Counted from the first letter of the stretch, positions 1-8,193 are shown. The stretch is 14,796 nucleotides of DNA from an uncultured Clostridium sp. (GCA_947246775.1 CAMXTM010000016.1:1-14796), one strand, 5' to 3'. Notes: generated by a model from the sequence alone, not told the origin. Program-made: numbers and translations.

Positions 1-896
1 TAGAAGATGGTAGCGACTTTGATGAATTTTTGCAAAATCCCAATAGAGAATGGGACTATATTGAAGATGAGCTAGTGGAGCAAGAAAAGCAACAAGCAAC
101 AGGCATTACTTTTTTTGTAAGAGATAATGTCTATGGTAGAGAACAGCTTTTGGACATCAAAAGTGCCTTGCTTTCTTTAAAAGAGAATGAAAAGGAATTT
201 GACTTGGGGACATTAGAAGTGACTGCAAAAAATATCAAAGAGGAAGATTGGGCAAATAACTGGAAAAAATATTTTAAACCTTTTGCCATTGGGGATAAAA
301 TCATCATTAAACCCTCATGGGAAGAATTAAAAGAACCAACGGATAAAATTGTATTAAAAATAGACCCAGCTCATATCTTTGGCACAGGAACGCATGAAAC
401 AACACAGTTATGTATTGAGTTCATAGAGGAATTTGTAAAAAAAGAGGATATTGTGTTTGATATTGGTTGCGGAAGTGGTATTCTTTCGATTGCGTCCTTA
501 CTTTTAGGTGCAAAAAGTGCAGATGCTATTGATATTGATGCAAATGCGGTTGATGTTGCCTATGAAAATGCAGAAAGAAATGATATTGATAAAAGTAGAT
601 ATGATGTGGTAGCAGGGAATATATTAAATGATGAAGCATTGCATCAAAAATATAGCGGCAAAAAGTATGATGTAGTGGAAGCAAATATTGTCGCTGATGT
701 GATTATTGCGTTGTCTGAGCAAGTACCAGAGTATATCAAAAACAAGGGCATTTTTATTACAAGTGGTATTATTAAAGAAAGAGAACAAGATGTCAAAGAA
801 GCATTGCAAAAAAATCATTTTACTGTATTAGATACAAAATATAAAAAAGATTGGGTTGCGATTGTGTCCCGTTATGAGGGGGAACAAAATGCCTAA
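1..896 (+). CDS. prmA: Ribosomal protein L11 methyltransferase, 5'-truncated by the window
   Basis: PrmA is a cytoplasmic SAM-dependent enzyme that methylates ribosomal protein L11. The reading frame is open from the first complete codon (position 3), so the TTG at 30 is not the start; the true start lies left of the window, with perhaps 10-40 residues missing compared with the usual length of about 310. Diagnostic sequence: WANNWKKYFKP, then IDPAHIFGTGTHETT around 360-400 (PrmA signature), the SAM-binding motif DIGCGSGILS around 460-490, the acidic IDIDANAV strand around 525-550, and VEANIVADV around 675-700 (NPPY-like position). It is the first visible gene of the prmA-rsmE-nifS-thiI operon, and its last 8 nt overlap rsmE. 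Family assignment is firm; only the N-terminus is unseen. Confidence 0.95.
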   Translation, partial: EDGSDFDEFLQNPNREWDYIEDELVEQEKQQATGITFFVRDNVYGREQLLDIKSALLSLKENEKEFDLGTLEVTAKNIKEEDWANNWKKYFKPFAIGDKIIIKPSWEELKEPTDKIVLKIDPAHIFGTGTHETTQLCIEFIEEFVKKEDIVFDIGCGSGILSIASLLLGAKSADAIDIDANAVDVAYENAERNDIDKSRYDVVAGNILNDEALHQKYSGKKYDVVEANIVADVIIALSEQVPEYIKNKGIFITSGIIKEREQDVKEALQKNHFTVLDTKYKKDWVAIVSRYEGEQNA

Positions 897-1626
897 ATTT
901 TTTGTAACAAAGGAACAAATTGATAAACAAATAGTGATAACAGGAGAAGATGCAAAACATATCAAAACTGTTTTGAGAAAAAAAGTAGGAGAACAAGTGA
1001 CTATTTGTGATGGCGAGGGAATGGACTATCTTTGCAAAATAGAGCGTTTTGAAGAAAATGGAATTTATTTTGACATTTTAGAAAAGCAAACCTGTGATGC
1101 AGAGCCACCAGTGAAAGTAACATTGTATCAGGCATTACCCAAGTCAGATAAAATGGAGCTGATTATACAAAAATGTGTAGAATTGGGTATTGATAACATT
1201 GTGCCTGTAGCAACAGAATATTGTGTCGTCAAATTGGGTCAAAAAGAGCATAAAAAAATAGAACGCTGGCAAAAAATTGCGGAAGCAGCGGCAAAACAGT
1301 GCGGACGAGCAAAAATTCCTACTGTAAGTGGTGTACTGTCTTTTCCAGAAGCGTTAAAACAGTGCCAAACTTTAGATAGTGCCATTATTGCCTATGAAAA
1401 GGAACAAAAACGAACATTAAAAGAGTTCGTCAAGCAGTTTCATGGAAAAAGTATTGGTATTTTTGTAGGAGCAGAGGGTGGCTTTTCAGAGCAAGAAATT
1501 GCACAGGCAATCGAACAGAATGTATTGCCGATTACATTAGGTAAAAGAATTTTAAGAACAGAAACAGCAGGCATGATAGTGACAGCAATATTAGTTTATG
1601 AAATGGAACAAGGTGATAAGATATGA
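889..1626 (+). CDS. rsmE: 16S rRNA (uracil1498-N3)-methyltransferase
   Basis: RsmE methylates N3 of U1498 in 16S rRNA, using SAM bound in a SPOUT trefoil knot. The ATG at 889 gives 245 residues, the normal family length, starting MPKFFVTKEQI. It is preceded by GAGGGGG at 876-882 with 6-nt spacing, so the in-frame codon at 856 is not the start. Visible features are the N-terminal PUA-like segment (GEDAKHIKTVLRKKVGE), GAEGGFSEQE at residues 194-203, and the knot signature LGKRILRTETA at 217-227. It overlaps prmA by 8 nt upstream and the desulfurase gene by 4 nt (ATGA) downstream, so translational coupling is likely. Placement next to prmA is common in Firmicutes. Confidence 0.95.
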   Translation: MPKFFVTKEQIDKQIVITGEDAKHIKTVLRKKVGEQVTICDGEGMDYLCKIERFEENGIYFDILEKQTCDAEPPVKVTLYQALPKSDKMELIIQKCVELGIDNIVPVATEYCVVKLGQKEHKKIERWQKIAEAAAKQCGRAKIPTVSGVLSFPEALKQCQTLDSAIIAYEKEQKRTLKEFVKQFHGKSIGIFVGAEGGFSEQEIAQAIEQNVLPITLGKRILRTETAGMIVTAILVYEMEQGDKI

Positions 1627-2774
1627 TATATTTTGATAATGCAGCAACAACAAGAGCCTCAGAGCAAGTAGCAGAAAAAATGACAGAAATGCTATGCCAT
1701 AATTTTGGCAATCCAGCATCAGTGAATAAATTGGGCTTAGCCGTAGAAAAAGAAATTAGACATACAAGCCAAATATTGAGCAAGGGGATTCACTGTAAAG
1801 AAAGTGAGATATTTTATACTTCTGGTGGAACAGAGGGCGATAACTGGGCAATTTTTGGCACAGCAGAGGGCTATCAAAGACAGGGAAAGCATTTGATTAC
1901 TACAAAAATAGAACACCCTGCTGTCAAAAAAGCTATGGAAGCACTAGAGCAAAAAGGCTATGAAGTAACATGGCTAGATGTTGATAGTTATGGTAAAATT
2001 AATATAGAACAATTAAAAAATGCAATTAGACAAGAAACTATATTAGTCAGTATCATATTGATTAACAATGAAACAGGTGTGATACAAGATATAGAAGAAA
2101 TTGGAAAAATCATCAAGCAAAAAAATGAAAACACAGTCTTTCATGTAGACGCCGTACAGGCTTTTGGAAAATATCCTATCAATGTGCAAAAAATGAAAAT
2201 TGACTTACTGACAATGAGCGCCCATAAAATCAATGGTCCAAAAGGTGTTGGTATGCTCTATAAAAGAGAGGGCTTAAAAGTAAAGCCTTATATATTGGGG
2301 GGTGGACAACAACAAGGACAACGTTCTGGTACAGAAAATGGTGCTGGAGTAGCAGGGCTTGGCGTTGCAGTGGAGATTTGTTTTCAAAATATGCAAAAAA
2401 ATGAAAAAAATATTTTTGAAATCAAAAAGACATTGGCAGAAGGCATATTAAAAGAAATTCCTAATACAAAAATCAATGGGGATAGTTTAGAAAAAAGTAG
2501 TCCTTATGTACTAAATGTGACATTTAAAGAGGTAAGAAGTGAGACATTGTTGCACGCATTGGAAAGCAAAGATATTTTTGTTTCAGCAGGCTCAGCTTGT
2601 AACAGTAAAAAAAACACAAATAGCCCTGTGTTGACCGCAATGGGCTTGTCACCTGAGGAAATAGAGGGGGCAATACGGTTTAGCTTTTGTCAATACAACA
2701 CAGTGGAAGAAGCAGAAGAATGTCTAAAAGAGTTAAAGGAAATTGTGCCAATTTTGAGAAAATATAACCGTTAA
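1623..2774 (+). CDS. Cysteine desulfurase (NifS/IscS family), probable sulfur donor to ThiI
   Basis: A PLP-dependent class V aminotransferase-fold enzyme that removes sulfur from cysteine as a persulfide. The 383 residues begin with the family hallmark MIYFDNAATTRA. Other motifs are YTSGGTEGDN (cofactor phosphate region), IEHPAV, HVDAVQAFGK, the Schiff-base lysine in SAHK (Lys202), and the RSGTEN motif. The persulfide-forming cysteine sits in SAGSACNS (Cys326), in a loop like the longer group I enzymes. The start ATG overlaps the rsmE stop. The next gene is thiI, and no iscU or sufU scaffold gene is visible. I therefore infer a dedicated role in tRNA 4-thiouridine synthesis, as described for the NifZ-ThiI pair of Bacillus, rather than general Fe-S assembly. 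The exact symbol (nifS, iscS or nifZ) cannot be settled from sequence. Confidence 0.93.
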   Translation: MIYFDNAATTRASEQVAEKMTEMLCHNFGNPASVNKLGLAVEKEIRHTSQILSKGIHCKESEIFYTSGGTEGDNWAIFGTAEGYQRQGKHLITTKIEHPAVKKAMEALEQKGYEVTWLDVDSYGKINIEQLKNAIRQETILVSIILINNETGVIQDIEEIGKIIKQKNENTVFHVDAVQAFGKYPINVQKMKIDLLTMSAHKINGPKGVGMLYKREGLKVKPYILGGGQQQGQRSGTENGAGVAGLGVAVEICFQNMQKNEKNIFEIKKTLAEGILKEIPNTKINGDSLEKSSPYVLNVTFKEVRSETLLHALESKDIFVSAGSACNSKKNTNSPVLTAMGLSPEEIEGAIRFSFCQYNTVEEAEECLKELKEIVPILRKYNR

Positions 2775-2799
2775 AAAGCAAAAACGAAAGGAAAAATAA

Positions 2800-3975
2800 A
2801 TGGAAGAAAAAGTATTGATAGTAAAATTTGGCGAGATTGCCATGAGGGGAAATAACCGCCCTATTTTTATATCACAATTAGTCAAGACCATGCGCAACAA
2901 TTTAGATAAAATAGGAAATTACTATGTTGTAAAAGAACAAGGTAGACTGATTGTAGAAGATAGAGATGGGGAACTAGATTATGATAGTGTGATTTCTGAA
3001 ATTATGCCCATCTTTGGATTAGTAGGAGTTTGTCCTGGCATAAAGACCACAGACCAGTCTATGGAAAATTTAAGAGAAGTTGCATTAAAACATATGCAAA
3101 CTTTTTTTGGAGACGAACAAACGACATTTAAAGTAGATGTCAAAAGAGCGAATAAAAAGTTTCCAATGACATCAAGAGAAGTTGCAGCAGATATTGGCGG
3201 GTATATTTTGGAGAGAATGGAAAATTTGACAGTAGATGTACACAAGCCAAAAGTAGTACTGTGGGTAGAGCTTAGAAATGATGCTTATATTTTTTCAAAA
3301 GTCATTAAAACATTTGGTGGATTACCTGTTGGTTCTTCAGGAAAAGGAGTTGCACTGATGTCTGGAGGGATTGATAGTCCTGTAGCAGCATGGCTTATGG
3401 CAAAAAGGGGCATTGCAGTAGAGTGTGTTTATTTTCATAGCCCACCTTATACCAGTGAGTGGGCAAAACAAAAAGTAGAAGACTTGGCAGAAAGAATTGC
3501 ACGGTTTACAGGAGAAATTAAACTTCATGTTATCCCTTTTACAGAAGTACAGTTGTATTTGCTGGAACATGTACCACAAGATAAGTTGACAATATTTTTA
3601 AAAAGAGCAATGATGAAAGCAGCAGAAAAAATTGCTTGTCAAAGTAATGCACTTGCCCTTATTACAGGAGATAGTGTAGGACAGGTAGCGAGCCAAACCT
3701 TGCAGGGAATCCATGCTATCAATGCAGCTTGTACTTTGCCTGTGCTGCGCCCTTTGGCGGGTATGGATAAACAAGAGATAGTTGATTTGGCAAAAAAAAT
3801 CGGAACTTTTGAGATTTCCATTCGCCCTTATGAAGATTGTTGTACGATATTTGTGGCAAAACACCCAGAAACCAGACCAAAAACAAGTGTGATTGAGGGA
3901 ATTGAAAAAAAATTAAATGATTTAGATAGTTTAATACAAAAAGCGGTAGAGACAGAAGAAATAATTGTAAAATAA
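2800..3975 (+). CDS. thiI: tRNA 4-thiouridine synthetase, rhodanese-less form
   Basis: ThiI adenylates U8 of tRNA and replaces the oxygen with sulfur. The 391 residues show an N-terminal ferredoxin-like/THUMP region (about 1-165; MEEKVLIVKFGEIAMRGNN is typical) and a PP-loop ATP pyrophosphatase domain with MSGGIDSPVAAW (SGGIDSP at 188-194). A conserved YEDCCTIF motif (Cys347, Cys348) lies near the end. The protein stops shortly after this, so it lacks the C-terminal rhodanese domain of enterobacterial ThiI. In such short forms the desulfurase is thought to pass sulfur directly to the PP-loop protein, matching the gene upstream. The RBS AAAGGA at 2787-2792 has 7-nt spacing. It is the last gene of the operon, followed at once by a terminator. 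Confidence 0.95.
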   Translation: MEEKVLIVKFGEIAMRGNNRPIFISQLVKTMRNNLDKIGNYYVVKEQGRLIVEDRDGELDYDSVISEIMPIFGLVGVCPGIKTTDQSMENLREVALKHMQTFFGDEQTTFKVDVKRANKKFPMTSREVAADIGGYILERMENLTVDVHKPKVVLWVELRNDAYIFSKVIKTFGGLPVGSSGKGVALMSGGIDSPVAAWLMAKRGIAVECVYFHSPPYTSEWAKQKVEDLAERIARFTGEIKLHVIPFTEVQLYLLEHVPQDKLTIFLKRAMMKAAEKIACQSNALALITGDSVGQVASQTLQGIHAINAACTLPVLRPLAGMDKQEIVDLAKKIGTFEISIRPYEDCCTIFVAKHPETRPKTSVIEGIEKKLNDLDSLIQKAVETEEIIVK

Positions 3976-3983
3976 GAAATGGT

Positions 3984-4019
3984 AAGCCTTTTTACAAATT
4001 TTGTAAAGGGGCTTTTCTA
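3984..4019 (+). terminator. Rho-independent terminator of the prmA-thiI operon
   Basis: The hairpin begins AAGCC, 8 nt after the thiI stop, and pairs with GGGGCTT. It has about 13 base pairs including two G-U pairs and an AT-rich loop, followed by TTTTCTATT. The centre contains a perfect palindrome, TTTACAAA-T-TTTGTAAA (3991-4007), which could also be a protein site for the regulator encoded just downstream; that second role is speculative. Confidence 0.85.
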
Positions 4020-4041
4020 TTAACAAAAAGGGAGAAAAAAT

Positions 4042-4938
4042 ATGAGAATAGATAGATTGTTTCAAATAGTATATATTCTTTTGGGAAAAAAGAGTGTAAC
4101 TGCAAAAATGCTTTCGGAAAGGTTTGAGGTATCACAAAGAACAATTTATAGAGATATTGATATATTAAGCCAGTGCGGTGTGCCATTGTATACGACAAAG
4201 GGAAGAGGGGGAGGGATTGCACTTTTAGAAAATTTTGTATTAGATAAATCTACTATGACAGAGCAAGAACAAAATCAAATTTTAGTTGCCTTGCAAAGTT
4301 TGCCAAAAGGTGGAAAAGAAAATGTAAAACACACATTAGAAAAATATAGTAGCTTTTTTCAAAAGTCGTATGAAAATTGGATACAAGTTGATTTTTCGCA
4401 GTGGGGAAAAGAAAGAGAAGCAATTTTTGAAATATTAAAGAAAGCAATTATAGAGAAAAAAGTTATATCATTTATATATTATAATAGTAATGGAGAAAAG
4501 ACAAAAAGAAAAGTAGAACCTTATCAACTGTGGTTTAAGAGTAGAAATTGGTATGTAAAGGCATATTGTAGAGAAAAAAAGGATTTGAGAGTATTTAAAG
4601 TTAGCCGTATAAGGGAGTTGGAGGTAACAGAAGAATATTTTGATATAGAATGGCAGTGTAAAGAAAAAAATGTAAATTGTGAAATGCCAAAAACGATAAC
4701 GATTTTGTTAGAAATAGATAATAGGGTTGCTTATAGAGTATATGATGAATTTGCTATAGAACAAATACATAAAAATGAAAAAGGTAATTTTGATGTAGAA
4801 TGGAGTTGTATTGAAAATGATTGGGTATATGACTATATTCTTTCTTGGGGAGAGTATGCAGTGGTAAAAGAGCCTTTGTTTGTAAAAGAAAAGGTACAAT
4901 ATAAAATAAAAAATATGATAAAAAAATATAATATATGA
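4042..4938 (+). CDS. WYL-domain transcriptional regulator (YafY/DeoR-like HTH)
   Basis: A 298-residue three-part regulator. Residues 5-60 form a winged helix of the HTH_11 type (MLSERFEVSQRTIYRDIDIL with the wing at TTKGRGGGI). Residues 125-200 form a WYL domain, with the signature tryptophan-tyrosine at NWYV (170-172, Val in place of Leu) and the VFKVSRI strand. Residues 215-295 look like the WCX extension. WYL proteins bind small ligands or nucleic acids and often control an adjacent gene; here the neighbour 64 nt downstream is a GyrI-like protein, a pairing seen elsewhere in Clostridia. The RBS is AGGGAG at 4029-4034, 7 nt from ATG. No convincing separate promoter was found between the thiI terminator and this gene. 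The ligand is unknown. Confidence 0.9.
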   Translation: MRIDRLFQIVYILLGKKSVTAKMLSERFEVSQRTIYRDIDILSQCGVPLYTTKGRGGGIALLENFVLDKSTMTEQEQNQILVALQSLPKGGKENVKHTLEKYSSFFQKSYENWIQVDFSQWGKEREAIFEILKKAIIEKKVISFIYYNSNGEKTKRKVEPYQLWFKSRNWYVKAYCREKKDLRVFKVSRIRELEVTEEYFDIEWQCKEKNVNCEMPKTITILLEIDNRVAYRVYDEFAIEQIHKNEKGNFDVEWSCIENDWVYDYILSWGEYAVVKEPLFVKEKVQYKIKNMIKKYNI

Positions 4939-4966
4939 CAAATAGATGTCTTATTTATTGTATTAT
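4935..4966 (+). promoter_or_regulatory. Possible promoter with dyad operator before the GyrI-like gene
   Basis: ATGACA (4935-4940, overlapping the stop of the WYL gene) and TATTAT (4961-4966) resemble sigma-A boxes but are 20 bp apart, longer than the usual 17. A dyad GACA-N6-TGTC (4937-4950) overlaps the -35 box and continues into the spacer, where a local repressor or an activator that distorts DNA could act. The boxes are seen; the function is inferred. Confidence 0.35.
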
Positions 4967-5002
4967 ACTCTTTTTATCAATAGATAAAAGGAGGAAATCA
5001 GT

Positions 5003-5443
5003 ATGGAATATGAAGTAGTAAGATTAGAGGAAAAAAGGGTAGTCGGGTTTTGTGCAAGAACAGGGAATGATAAAGAAGAGGTAGGTAATGTCATTGGTGG
5101 ATTGTGGCAAAAATTAGATAAAGTAGCATCAATACAAGGAAGAAAAAATGAAAAATATATTGGATTGTATACAGACTATGTAGGAATGGAATATAATACT
5201 ACAGTAGGGTGCGAAATAGAAAAAGATGCTGTAATACCAAAAGATATGATAGAAAAAATCATACCAGCGGGGAAATATGCAAAATTTGTACTGCATGGAG
5301 ATGTTGTCAAAACAGTACAAAAAGCATGGCAAGAAATATGGGAAATGAATTTAGAGAGAACATTCATAGCAGACTTTGAGGAATATCAGCAAGGCAATGA
5401 TATGGATAATATGGAGATTCATGTTTATGTAGCAATTAAATAA
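5003..5443 (+). CDS. GyrI-like / AraC effector-binding domain protein, stand-alone
   Basis: The 146 residues match a single GyrI-like small-molecule-binding domain, the fold found at the C-terminus of BmrR and Rob and in GyrI/SbmC. Visible signs are the opening YEVVRLEEKRVVGF strand, GLWQKLDKV, YIGLYTDYVG, the IPAGKYAKFVLHGD strand-turn (residues 87-100) typical of the family, and a C-terminal FEEY...IHVYVAIK strand. There is no DNA-binding domain, so it is likely a drug- or metabolite-binding protein; some relatives hydrolyse cyanide-like or acylated xenobiotics. The RBS AAAGGAGG (4987-4994) has 8-nt spacing. It follows the WYL regulator and is its probable target. The natural ligand cannot be predicted. 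Confidence 0.85.
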   Translation: MEYEVVRLEEKRVVGFCARTGNDKEEVGNVIGGLWQKLDKVASIQGRKNEKYIGLYTDYVGMEYNTTVGCEIEKDAVIPKDMIEKIIPAGKYAKFVLHGDVVKTVQKAWQEIWEMNLERTFIADFEEYQQGNDMDNMEIHVYVAIK

Positions 5444-5454
5444 AGTATTATGAT

Positions 5455-5493
5455 ATTAGGGTATTTTTGTATTATAAAAGTATCCTAATTTTA
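5455..5493 (+). terminator. Rho-independent terminator after the GyrI-like gene
   Basis: A 14-bp stem (ATTAGGGTATTTTT with AAAAGTATCCTAAT, including two G-U pairs) and a 7-nt loop GTATTAT, followed by TTTTAT. It closes the WYL-GyrI unit and separates it from the SLH gene. Confidence 0.8.
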
Positions 5494-5631
5494 TGTTATA
5501 CGATTTCTCTATAGCAATTTGAAAAAAAAATGTAATATAAAAAGGCTACTATTCTGTTGTTTTATATGGTAAACTGTTGCTAGAACTTAACATTTGAAAA
5601 AGGCAAAAGATACAAAAGGAGGAGCATAATA

Positions 5632-8103
5632 ATGAAAAGGAAAACAGCAGTTTTGTTAGTAGCTTGTATGTTATCTGCAAATTTTCCTGTGATGAGCTAT
5701 GGAGCAAATTTTTCTGACATTAACAATGTGCCATGGGACGGCGCTGTAACATATATCAATACAGTATCTGATTTGGGGTTGATGGTAGGAGATATTGATG
5801 CCAAAACAGGAAAAAGTATGTTTCGAGCAAAAGACCATGTAACATATTGTGAAACGACACAGCTTGCGTATATGCTGTTAAAGAAGACAGGAAAATTAAA
5901 ACAAACGAGTTCTGAAACAGTGACTAGATGGACACAAGTAATGCAGGGATATAATATACCAGCATGGGCATATGAATGTGTGTCTTATGCGTTGGAGAAC
6001 AATATTATTTCATTGACAGATGCTTCCAGATTTGTGACTAAAAAAAGTGGTGTTGTAACAAATAATTATGCAAGTAGAGAAAGTGTTGCGGTTATATTTG
6101 GGAAATTTTTAAGTCATTTGTATACATTAGATAGTAATGCAGTGTTGACCTTTCATGATAAAGCAAGCATTGCAGCAACATCAGTGCCATATGTAGATTT
6201 GCTGGCAAAATTAAAAATTATGGTAGGGGATACAGATTCCAATTTTACACCAAAAGCAGCAATCAATCGGGCAGAAATGGCAGTATTGGTTTCAAAGACG
6301 TATGATGTATTAAATAGTAATACTACTTTAAATAATGGTAGTACAAGCACTGTGATTTCTGGTACAGTAACCTCTTTAGAACAAAATGGAAGTAATAAGT
6401 TGATTGCTATTTTGACAGAAAAAGGAGATAAACAAGGATATATTGTAGATAGTACAACAAATGTATATCAAGGAGACACTACAAAAACAATTAACATTAC
6501 AACAATAGAAATTGGAGATGGTGTATCCATTGAATATGAAGGACCAAAAGCAAAAGTTGTGCGCTTGACAAATGACGTTGTACCTTCCACATCAGAAGTA
6601 AAAGGAACGATTGATGATGTCACATCAACTAGATTGACCTTAGTAAAAAGCGATAAAAGCACAGAAGACTATAGTTTTGCGGCAGATTTTGACATAAAAA
6701 TGAATAATAAAACCATATCACAAAAAGAATTGCTAGAGGACTTTGATGAATACATTTTAGAAGCGACATTGACTTTAGATAGTAGTAAAAAAATCACAGC
6801 AATGACTGTTACAAGAGGACAAGAAACAGGAAGTACAGGTATTTTGGTAAGTATTTCAGAAGATGAGCTAAGTGTAAAGAGTAGCAAAAATAGTAAAACA
6901 CAAGATTTTGAATGGGTAAGTAATCCAGAAATCTATTTAGAGGGCAAAGAAAGCACTGTAAGTAGAGTACGTAGAAGAATAGAAGATGAAACATATTATG
7001 TAAAATACTATTTAGACAGCAAAGATAGAGTCAAAAAAGTTATGGTGTCTGAAGATGAATTTGGAGAGGGAGATAGCCAGTCAACCATTACAGGAACGAT
7101 TTCATCTATAGATAGTGACGATGTTACCATTCGTAAAAAGAGTGATAACAAAAGAGAAACCTATGATTTTTCATCAAAAGTAAAATATTATTTAGATGGA
7201 GAAAGCTGTAATTTTAGAGATATAGAGAGAGCATTTAATAAAGAAGATGCCAAAGATAATCCAAATGACTTTTATATTAGGATATATTTAGATGATGATG
7301 GAGATGTCAAAGAACTGTATGCTTCTTTAAATAGTAAAAATTTAGAGGGGAAAGAGAATTACGACACAGTAGATGGAAAAGTGCTACGTATTGATGAAGA
7401 TGAAATTAGAGTAGAAGAAAATAAGAAAGACCCTAAAACATATGATATTGGTAGAAAAATCGAATATTATATCGAAAATAGTAAGGGAGAATTTGAAAGT
7501 GCTACCTATAGTAAAATGAAAAAGGCTTATGAGGAAGCACTTGATGATGATGATGATTTCTTTGTAACACTCTATTTAGATGATGATGATGAAGTAGTTA
7601 AAATTGAGGCTTCCCCTGATAGAGATTCTTATGGTAGAGAAGTGATAGGAACGATTACAAAATTAAGCGAAAGCTCTATTACTTTAAAGGATAAAGACAA
7701 ATATGATATAGATAAAGTCGATGACATAAAATTATACCTCAATGACAGTAGAGAAAAGAAATTCAGTAGATTGGAAGATATTGTGTCAGATAGAGATATT
7801 ACATTAAAAGCGGTGTTGACTATTCAAAGTGGAAAAGTAACACAAATTGAAGCATATTACTATGAAGTAAAAGGTGAGTTACTTTCTGTTGATGGCAAAG
7901 TGATGAAAATAGAAACGAGAGACGAAACGATTATTGATGATATTGAAGTATTAAGAAGTTCTATTGATGTCACAGGAGATTATACTTCTTTTAGAGATAT
8001 GAGTACCTCATTAAAAATGGAAGACATTACAGTTACCTTAGAGTGTAGTGAAGAAAAAGATGACAGAGGAAAAGTCATTAAAATTACAGCAAAAAATAAC
8101 TAA
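5632..8103 (+). CDS. Secreted SLH-domain protein with seven degenerate C-terminal repeats
   Basis: An 823-residue exported protein. Residues 1-25 are a signal peptide (MKRKTAVLLV start, probable cleavage after SYGA). Three SLH repeats follow at about 26-82, 108-163 and 174-228, each with the FxD...VPYVDLLAKL...F.P...INRAEMAVLV pattern; these normally bind pyruvylated secondary cell-wall polymers. Residues 241-822 hold seven related beta-rich units of about 70-85 residues, at 241-313, 322-395, 401-475, 486-566, 579-662, 671-744 and 746-822. Each starts with a [VI]xGxI strand and ends with a hydrophobic strand, an acidic turn (for example LYLDDDDEV) and VxxIEA. Asp clusters could bind calcium. 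Preceded by AAAGGAGGAG (5615-5624) and followed by a terminator, it appears monocistronic. It is probably a cell-surface scaffold or S-layer-associated protein. I do not recognise the repeat family. Confidence 0.88.
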   Translation: MKRKTAVLLVACMLSANFPVMSYGANFSDINNVPWDGAVTYINTVSDLGLMVGDIDAKTGKSMFRAKDHVTYCETTQLAYMLLKKTGKLKQTSSETVTRWTQVMQGYNIPAWAYECVSYALENNIISLTDASRFVTKKSGVVTNNYASRESVAVIFGKFLSHLYTLDSNAVLTFHDKASIAATSVPYVDLLAKLKIMVGDTDSNFTPKAAINRAEMAVLVSKTYDVLNSNTTLNNGSTSTVISGTVTSLEQNGSNKLIAILTEKGDKQGYIVDSTTNVYQGDTTKTINITTIEIGDGVSIEYEGPKAKVVRLTNDVVPSTSEVKGTIDDVTSTRLTLVKSDKSTEDYSFAADFDIKMNNKTISQKELLEDFDEYILEATLTLDSSKKITAMTVTRGQETGSTGILVSISEDELSVKSSKNSKTQDFEWVSNPEIYLEGKESTVSRVRRRIEDETYYVKYYLDSKDRVKKVMVSEDEFGEGDSQSTITGTISSIDSDDVTIRKKSDNKRETYDFSSKVKYYLDGESCNFRDIERAFNKEDAKDNPNDFYIRIYLDDDGDVKELYASLNSKNLEGKENYDTVDGKVLRIDEDEIRVEENKKDPKTYDIGRKIEYYIENSKGEFESATYSKMKKAYEEALDDDDDFFVTLYLDDDDEVVKIEASPDRDSYGREVIGTITKLSESSITLKDKDKYDIDKVDDIKLYLNDSREKKFSRLEDIVSDRDITLKAVLTIQSGKVTQIEAYYYEVKGELLSVDGKVMKIETRDETIIDDIEVLRSSIDVTGDYTSFRDMSTSLKMEDITVTLECSEEKDDRGKVIKITAKNN
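6352..8100 (+). repeat. Seven diverged tandem protein repeats in the SLH protein
   Basis: The repeats are visible at protein level only. Shared anchors are [IV]-x-G-[TK]-[IV] at the start, an acidic mid-segment, a YYL/YYI or equivalent strand (KVKYYLDG, KIEYYIEN, DIKLYLND), and an end strand such as FYIRIYLDDDGDV or FFVTLYLDDDDEV. Units 4 and 5 are the most alike; unit 1 is the most diverged. No long DNA-level repeat is seen, so the duplications are old. Confidence 0.75.
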
Positions 8104-8126
8104 AAATAACCAAAAATAACCAAAAT
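8091..8126 (+). repeat. Short decamer tandem repeat across the SLH gene stop codon
   Basis: Three consecutive copies of a 10-bp unit (N-AAAAATAAC) and a fourth partial copy span the last codons KNN, the stop, and the first 20 nt of the 3' region. It is probably a slippage product. Confidence 0.6.
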
Positions 8127-8141
8127 AGCATAAATGAAATC

Positions 8142-8170
8142 AAAAAGCCACAGTTTTTTGTGGCTTTTTG
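8142..8170 (+). terminator. Strong rho-independent terminator after the SLH gene
   Basis: A perfect 11-bp stem, AAAAAGCCACA with TGTGGCTTTTT, around a GTTTTT loop. The 3' arm ends in five T, and the A-run on the 5' arm makes it potentially bidirectional. Confidence 0.9.
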
Positions 8171-8193
8171 TATCGAAATGATTCAAATTTGTA

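Noticed and set aside
30..32. TTG as start codon of prmA
   Set aside because: The frame is open to the window edge, the upstream residues fit PrmA, and no RBS lies before the TTG.
856..888. N-terminal extension of rsmE from 856
   Set aside because: No RBS there. The ATG at 889 has GAGGGGG at correct spacing and gives the family N-terminus MPKFF.
5494..5631. Promoter of the SLH gene
   Set aside because: Several AT-rich boxes exist (for example TATAAA at 5536), but none has a -35 partner at acceptable spacing, so none is called.
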